NCBI RefSeq assembly: GCF_017573505.1
Contig: NZ_JAGEOJ010000007.1
Span: 62,001 to 126,000, forward strand
DNA from: Actinomadura barringtoniae
Lineage (GTDB): Bacteria > Actinomycetota > Actinomycetes > Streptosporangiales > Streptosporangiaceae
DNA length: 64,000 nucleotides
Direction of reading: 5' to 3'
The notes beneath the pieces are model-generated. The model did no database searches, was not told where the DNA came from, and saw nothing but the letters and a program-made list of their open reading frames with translations. This document shows positions 59,292 to 64,000 of this stretch, piece after piece. Position numbers and translations under genes: made by a program. Numbering within the stretch: the stretch's first letter is position 1; the number at the start of each line of letters is the position of its first letter.

Positions 59292-59949
59292 CGCCGCTGG
59301 CCCCCAATTGTGCGTAAAGATGCCTAACATAGAGGTGAGTGAGTTCAGAGTCTGTGAGGTCTCGCGTTCCAGCCATTAGAGTTGCGAACCGCTCTGTCAC
59401 CTGGGCCGTCCGCGTAGGAATGGCGCTCTCCGGTGCCAGGTCCACTACATTACCCGTATCAAGAAGCGGGTCCGAGTAGGTTGCATCTACGAGGACCGCG
59501 CCTGCGATTCCGTAGGTTCCAAGGCCGGCTAGGGCCAATGTAACCTCTCTGGCAAGGAGCAACTCACGGCTCCACCCCTCATCGACGCTCATGGCATCTA
59601 TGATGCGACTACTGAAAATTGAATTCAAAGAGTACTCTGCATCTAGGCGCCACCCATCTCCGGTCTGTATATGCTGGATCTGAGTAGGAATAAGCACTGC
59701 CATGCCGACAAGTTCATCGATGTCTCGCTGCAGCTCGGGGTTTAGTGGCAAAATAGCTCGCTTTAGTACCTGAGCCTCAACGACCGGAATATTCCAAATG
59801 GGAGCAAGCGCGTCGGCGAAGTATGCAATGGCGTGGAGTGCGGGGAGCGGCACTGCTGCCATTCCAGCCTGTTCACACGCCTTTACGATCGCCACCAGTC
59901 GCGCCAGAGCGCGAACTTCGTGAGGGTCGGTGATTGGACGCATGCTCAC
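59284..59949 (-). CDS. Small middle protein of ABC-ATPase cassette
   Basis: 221 residues from GTG 59949, overlapping the ATPase stop by 4 bp (ATG 59943 is an alternative). No known domain by eye. A helical front ('EVRALARLVAIVKACEQAGM') leads to 'PALHAIAYFADALAPIW', 'LPLNPELQRDIDELVGMAVLIPTQ', a winged-helix-like layout, and a C-terminal helix. Its size and its position directly after a Rad50-like ATPase match the 'middle component' of ABC three-component systems. That assignment is inference from context and general look. Confidence 0.55.
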   Translation of the reverse strand: MSMRPITDPHEVRALARLVAIVKACEQAGMAAVPLPALHAIAYFADALAPIWNIPVVEAQVLKRAILPLNPELQRDIDELVGMAVLIPTQIQHIQTGDGWRLDAEYSLNSIFSSRIIDAMSVDEGWSRELLLAREVTLALAGLGTYGIAGAVLVDATYSDPLLDTGNVVDLAPESAIPTRTAQVTERFATLMAGTRDLTDSELTHLYVRHLYAQLGASGDA

Positions 59950-61925
59950 GAAGCTTCTCTAGTAAAAAGTTCCGATATTGCTTGCTCGTATTCATCACGA
60001 TGCGCTCTAAGGGCAGCCGTAGGGGATGCGATGCGCGTAAGGTCAACAATTCGAGGGTTTGTACGGTCGGTGATACCCGCGCGGGAAAGTAGAGTGGGGA
60101 CCAGTTGACCTTCAACAAGATTTGAAGTCAAAATAACACGATTTCCCAATCCCGGATCACCAAAACGGGTCAACACATCGGCGGCCCTCGGGGCGAACAC
60201 AGCGTCAAGTGATGCCTCTGGGGCATCCATCACAAGGGTTCCCAGGCCTTCTTCACCCGCGACCTCAACGAGCGCCATCCTAAAGGCTAGATCGATGAAT
60301 TCTCGCTGGCTCTCCGAGACCTCGTCAGCAGACGACCTACGAACCGGCGAGTCAAAGTCGGTACCAGTCATGTCAATCTTGAATACAGAGAACTCCACGG
60401 GTGATCCCGTTTGTCCGACTTTAACTTTATGGCTGGTCCAAGTCAGTACACATGACTCCAGTAGGAATTCGGTAGCGTATCTATCAAACGCCGCTTTGAT
60501 CGCCTCTCTCTGTTCGGCGATCTTTACGTTGACTCTACTGATGTACCGGGAGTGGCTAGCCTTTGCCTCGACAAGTTCCTCTTCCATGATCCGCAACCGA
60601 GAGCGAAGCTGGTTATATTCGGAACGCCTTGCACGAATTTCCTTCTCACCATCGGGCAATTGCTCTGCAAGCCTGTCAAGTTCGACGTTCCGCTCTGCAG
60701 TTGATGCTTCAAGTCCTCGCAGCCGAATCATTGCCTCCTGATACCGTTCTTCGGCTGCCACCCGAGACGACTTAGTCGCTTCGAGGCGTACATCAGCCGC
60801 TTTCAGCCTCCCTTTGGCCGAGTCAATGTCTTCCTGCGTAACTGATGCGGTGTCTTCTGGAGAAATTGGCGAGTCACAAACTAGGCAGCGCATCTGGTCA
60901 ATGCGACTTCGCAATTCGGCCGCGATAGCAGGAACGTTAGAGTCACAGACTAGACAGTGGTCCCCAGCCATCAGCTGGCTGAGAATATAAGCGGCACTTT
61001 CCTGCGGACCAGGAAAGGCGGCCTTGATGGTCAAAAGGCGCTGATGTTCAACTGCGCGATATGCCGACTCTCTCGCGTCCTCTGCCTGGAGCGCTGCCAG
61101 TCTTGCGGTCTGCCGATCAGCATCCATCTGGTTGAGCTGACCTTGCAGTTCTTCGAGCTGCTGCTCCTCATTGGCTTGGAATCTCGTCAATTCCCTGATA
61201 CTTGTTTCTAGGTCCGATCGAGACGTCACAGCCAATTCGTCCTGCTTAAGCTCTCGCTCTTGCCGAGAAAGTGTGGCCCTCAGGTTTCTAAAAGTAGTGT
61301 CTCTTTGCAAGACTTCACTCTCGAGCGTCACATACTTCTGCGTTTCCTTCTTCGAAAGGAAGAGCAGGCGTAGTATATGACGCTGTGCATCAGGATCCCA
61401 AACCAGAGATCCCCTATCATCGGAGTAGAAAACTAGATACCTAAGTATAAGGATCCAGTCAGCAAAATTCTGTATTCCTGCGGCAGTCACAATTGCGTTT
61501 TGGAACTCCTCTTCTGTTGGCCGTCGTTCCTCTCCATTAATGGATAGTGAAACTAGACCGAAGGTTCGTAGCTCGCGCGCCAGACTAAATTGGACGCCGG
61601 CAATCCGGAAGGTAAGCGTCGAGACGGCATCTTTGGCGCTGTCGTTAACTCTCGCTGCAAAGGTTCGGCGTTCCCGCGGGCTAATCACGCTGATATCGAC
61701 CTGTCGCGACCCGAAGGGCCCGCCAGCCAAGCCCGCAATATCTGCAAGCCCAGTGCACATTCGATACATCAGATGCACCAGCGTGCTTTTGCCTAGGCCG
61801 TTTGCGCCCAGCACAAGCGTAAGGCCGGGCAGAAAGCGCGTTTCTAGCCCCGGTTTTCTGGGGGTACCTGGGTAAAGCCCGTACCCATCAATTGACAGGG
61901 ACTCGAGGATTGGAAACCTAATCAT
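59946..61925 (-). CDS. Rad50/SMC-like ABC ATPase with twin CxxC motifs
   Basis: 659 residues from ATG 61925, with GGAG 4 nt upstream. N-terminal ATPase lobe: Walker A 'GANGLGKST' (40-48). Two long charged helices (about 200-300 and 355-480) form an antiparallel coiled coil whose tip has 'CLVCDS' twice (Cys 324, 327, 347, 350), a likely zinc-binding knob. C-terminal lobe: ABC signature-like 'SSADEVSESQREFIDLAFRMAL', Walker B 'LGTLVMDAPEASLD' (561-574), switch 'ILTSNLVEG'. Closest in design to Rad50 and to the ATPases of ABC three-component conflict systems. First gene of the four-gene operon. Confidence 0.85.
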   Translation of the reverse strand: MIRFPILESLSIDGYGLYPGTPRKPGLETRFLPGLTLVLGANGLGKSTLVHLMYRMCTGLADIAGLAGGPFGSRQVDISVISPRERRTFAARVNDSAKDAVSTLTFRIAGVQFSLARELRTFGLVSLSINGEERRPTEEEFQNAIVTAAGIQNFADWILILRYLVFYSDDRGSLVWDPDAQRHILRLLFLSKKETQKYVTLESEVLQRDTTFRNLRATLSRQERELKQDELAVTSRSDLETSIRELTRFQANEEQQLEELQGQLNQMDADRQTARLAALQAEDARESAYRAVEHQRLLTIKAAFPGPQESAAYILSQLMAGDHCLVCDSNVPAIAAELRSRIDQMRCLVCDSPISPEDTASVTQEDIDSAKGRLKAADVRLEATKSSRVAAEERYQEAMIRLRGLEASTAERNVELDRLAEQLPDGEKEIRARRSEYNQLRSRLRIMEEELVEAKASHSRYISRVNVKIAEQREAIKAAFDRYATEFLLESCVLTWTSHKVKVGQTGSPVEFSVFKIDMTGTDFDSPVRRSSADEVSESQREFIDLAFRMALVEVAGEEGLGTLVMDAPEASLDAVFAPRAADVLTRFGDPGLGNRVILTSNLVEGQLVPTLLSRAGITDRTNPRIVDLTRIASPTAALRAHRDEYEQAISELFTREAS

Positions 61926-62301
61926 AGTTCTCCATCGGCCTCAGGCTTGTTGCTCAGTATTGTTTATCGGTTTTGTTTACTTAGTGCCAGTTTTCGAATT
62001 TTACTCCATACATGCGGTTTGAGGCACTAGGTGTACATGGCCTACATCGGACTGTTATCGCGGTATCCCGCGTCACCTAGTTCTGTTGCTCGTTCGCATC
62101 AGACTGAGGCAAGGTGCGAAGGCCGCCGTACTCACCGAATGCCTGACGCTCCCGGGTGGTCCGGGCCGCTCGTCGATCTCATCTTCTATTGCCCACGGAA
62201 TGCCTCGGCGGTCGACGACTGCGGGGCAACTCGCTGACCGTCTTCCTGGGCACTGCCAGGTTCGCGCGCAACCTGACGGTTCTATCCAGGCGAAAGAACT
62301 G
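61926..62301. other. Gene-free AT-rich promoter region and right island edge
   Basis: 376 bp without a convincing gene. The first 115 bp are AT-rich and should hold the promoter of the minus-strand operon. The rest rises in GC; short frames inside it are not supported. The boundary of the island with the high-GC chromosome falls here, near 62.1 kb. Confidence 0.5.
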
Positions 62302-63786
62302 TTACCTGAGGAGCACCGAGCGGTGGTGCCAGGCGAGGGTTAGGCAGGCTGCGCCGCTGGGGGCGATCGGCTCGTTCTCCAGGAGATGGGTGATCGTCTG
62401 CTCGTCGAAGGCGAAGTGTTCGCGGTTGTTGCCGGAGCTGGCTACGGAGCCCTCTTCGTTGTCTTCGACCAGGTCTCGGAAGATGTCGTCGAAGACGTCG
62501 GCGTCGAAGACGGCCACGGTGAAGACGTCGCCGACCATGTTGAGGGCGTCGATGCCTACGCCCAGGCAGAGGGTGCGGATCTTTCCGGCGTCGCGAGCAC
62601 GGTTGAGGGAGCGGAAGGGCTCTTGGTTGTCGTAGTCGATGGGGTCGCCGCTGCCATCGTGTTCGGGGTTGCCTAGGAACTCTTCGCTGTACTCGCGCAT
62701 CATGTTGTTCCACAGGTTGAGGTCCTGGTACGGATCTCCCGGGAGTAGCGATGCGGGTTGGAAGACGCCTGTCGGCATGACGCTGAGCATGCCGCCGGCG
62801 ATGGCTACTCGTTCCACTCCGCGGCGCAGCATGACGAAGGTGTCGCCTGCGTTGCTACGGCGAATCGTCATGGTGCTGATGGAGATCAGTAGCGGGTAGT
62901 TCTGGAGCGCGAAGGGGTCGCGGACCAGCCTGCGGAACGGGAGATTGGCCCATGTGGCGCGGTGGGGCGTGAGGTTGTCGCGGCCGACGGCTACTGACGC
63001 CAGTTCGTGCGCCAGGGATTCTCCTACGTCGATCATGTCGAAGTAGCGCATCAGGCCTAGGGAGAGTTGTCCCTCGCCTGCGCTCTGTTCGAAGTCCAGG
63101 AGCCGGTAACAGACGCGGTTCTCAAACAGGCGTGGGCTCGCTAGGTCGCGCATCGCGCGGTGGTAGGAGTCGTAGCGCTTGCCTGTGGAGACGAGGGGGC
63201 GGAGAGGGTTGGTCTCGCCTTGTTTTCCGGTTACTGGGGGGTGGGGAGTGGTGTCGGCTAGGGAGAGTTTGAGGGCGTCTAGCTCGATCGGTTCTTCGGG
63301 GCGCCATCCGTCGGCCATGAGGATGGCCGTACCTTCTAGGCGGGCGTTTGAGGGGTAGAGGTCCCTTGCGAGCCGGGTCAGGTCTGAGCGGTGCTCGTTG
63401 AGGCGGCTGCGTGTATGGAGCCATTCGCCCTGGCTGGTTGCTACGTCGGCGGGAAGGCTCTTTTCGCGGCTGGCGTGGTCTACCCAGTTGGGCTCGTTGA
63501 CGGGAGCCAGGCCGAGCGCTCGGCGCAGGTTAGTCGGCATTCCCAGGCCTGCGGCCATCGACTCGAAGGTCGTGTGCGCGGTGGGTATGCGCTTGCCGTT
63601 CTTGTACTCGCTGAGGCGGCCCTGGGCGATGCCGGTGAGGACGGAGATGCTTCCCTGGCTGACCCCGTACTTGTTGAGAACGCGGATGACCGCACCAAGG
63701 TCTCGACGCTCGCAGGCCTCTTCCATCTCCGGACGAGCGAAGACTCCTTCGAGGAGTTCCCTCAGAGCGGCCTCATCCAGGGGCAT
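62302..63786 (-). CDS. XRE-family DNA-binding protein with large unknown C-terminal part
   Basis: 494 residues. Helix-turn-helix near residues 28-75 ('DLGAVIRVLNKYGVSQGSISVLTGIAQGRLSEYKNGKRIPTAHTTFESMAAGLGMP'), then a 400-residue region without a domain I know, with 'SVMPTGVFQPASLLPGDPYQDLNLWNNMMREYSEEFLG', a NUDIX-like or sensor-like stretch. High GC, unlike the neighbouring island. A palindrome at 63851-63870 precedes it and may be its own operator. No clear ribosome site precedes the ATG start. Role unknown. Confidence 0.8.
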   Translation of the reverse strand: MPLDEAALRELLEGVFARPEMEEACERRDLGAVIRVLNKYGVSQGSISVLTGIAQGRLSEYKNGKRIPTAHTTFESMAAGLGMPTNLRRALGLAPVNEPNWVDHASREKSLPADVATSQGEWLHTRSRLNEHRSDLTRLARDLYPSNARLEGTAILMADGWRPEEPIELDALKLSLADTTPHPPVTGKQGETNPLRPLVSTGKRYDSYHRAMRDLASPRLFENRVCYRLLDFEQSAGEGQLSLGLMRYFDMIDVGESLAHELASVAVGRDNLTPHRATWANLPFRRLVRDPFALQNYPLLISISTMTIRRSNAGDTFVMLRRGVERVAIAGGMLSVMPTGVFQPASLLPGDPYQDLNLWNNMMREYSEEFLGNPEHDGSGDPIDYDNQEPFRSLNRARDAGKIRTLCLGVGIDALNMVGDVFTVAVFDADVFDDIFRDLVEDNEEGSVASSGNNREHFAFDEQTITHLLENEPIAPSGAACLTLAWHHRSVLLR

Positions 63787-63850
63787 CGTGCGCGATCCCG
63801 TTCCGTGTCGCAGCGGGGGCGGTTGCTGATCGAGTGACGCCAGTCCATCA

Positions 63851-63870
63851 CATCGTGCGATATCACGATG
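63851..63870. promoter_or_regulatory. Operator-like palindrome before XRE gene
   Basis: CATCGTG (63851-63857), 6-nt centre, CACGATG (63864-63870), in the 161-bp gap between the divergent XRE gene and the last partial gene. A good candidate for autoregulation. Confidence 0.5.
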
Positions 63871-63947
63871 AGATTTGCCAAGGTTGAGGCGCCTGCGAGC
63901 CTCCCGCGTGACCCCCTTTACGGTGAGCGACGGGAGCGTGACAGGTC

Positions 63948-64000
63948 ATGTCAGACCGGCGTCCATGGGAGCCGCAGGCCCTCTACTCGTGGGACGTCCT
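63948..64000 (+). CDS. Start of an unidentified protein, 3' partial
   Basis: ATG 63948 opens 17 complete codons reading 'MSDRRPWEPQALYSWDV' before the window ends. ACAGGTC upstream is a weak ribosome site. The gene would be divergent from the XRE gene. Too short to name; listed because the frame is open to the edge. Confidence 0.4.
   Translation, partial: MSDRRPWEPQALYSWDV

Noticed and set aside
62031..62343. Short plus-strand ORFs at the right edge of the island
   Set aside because: No ribosome sites, biased composition and no resemblance to known proteins.
1..64000. Secondary-metabolite gene cluster
   Set aside because: The monooxygenase-fold protein, efflux pump and large regulators are suggestive, but no core synthase gene (PKS, NRPS, terpene, RiPP) is present.

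Overview
The window is very GC-rich chromosomal DNA from an actinomycete. Long antisense shadow reading frames, frequent GTG and TTG starts, lipoproteins, a BldC developmental regulator and a bldC / valine dehydrogenase / DUF3073 / purM / purF block like that of Streptomyces point to a sporulating actinobacterium. I infer a Streptosporangiales or Thermomonosporaceae (Actinomadura-like) organism; that is not proven. I found no rRNA, tRNA or CRISPR array.

Layout. 0-11 kb: a partial RibD-like reductase, an orphan LuxR-type response regulator, a Ser/Thr kinase, a minus-strand run of three secreted proteins (lipase-like hydrolase, tyrosine phosphatase, propeller-like protein), a decayed TnpB-type insertion element, an SGNH esterase, a PucR-type regulator and an ABC-F ATPase. 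11-25 kb: a GntR regulator divergent from glycerate kinase, a GMC oxidoreductase, an L,D-transpeptidase lipoprotein, a TetR-MFS efflux pair with repeated operators, two large signalling ATPases, and a TetR-monooxygenase pair. 25-32 kb: a DinB-like protein, pyruvate oxidase, and an ABC importer (double permease plus ATPase with a C-terminal extension) preceded by a structured leader RNA with a small upstream ORF and a stem that can hide the ribosome binding site. 31-37 kb: a DUF4032 protein and a sugar importer in LpqY-SugABC gene order. 37-47 kb: ammonium transporter, repeat lipoprotein, a very repetitive membrane protein, pyrD, a cation exchanger, a methyltransferase and a cell-wall amidase, then a 21-bp minisatellite. 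47-56 kb: LacI and TetR regulators, BldC, valine dehydrogenase, DUF3073, YdcF, PurM and PurF.

56.1-62.3 kb is a clear island of lower GC. Its left edge carries remnants of an integrative element (a small coupled ORF and a truncated DUF2637 gene). Its core is a tightly overlapping four-gene minus-strand operon: a Rad50/SMC-like ABC ATPase with two CxxC motifs, a small middle protein, a PD-(D/E)XK nuclease-like protein and a DNA methyltransferase. I read it as a probable defence cassette, combining a restriction-modification-like pair with an ABC three-component-like ATPase module. It is the best candidate for a little-described system here. A high-GC XRE-family regulator and the first codons of another gene close the window.
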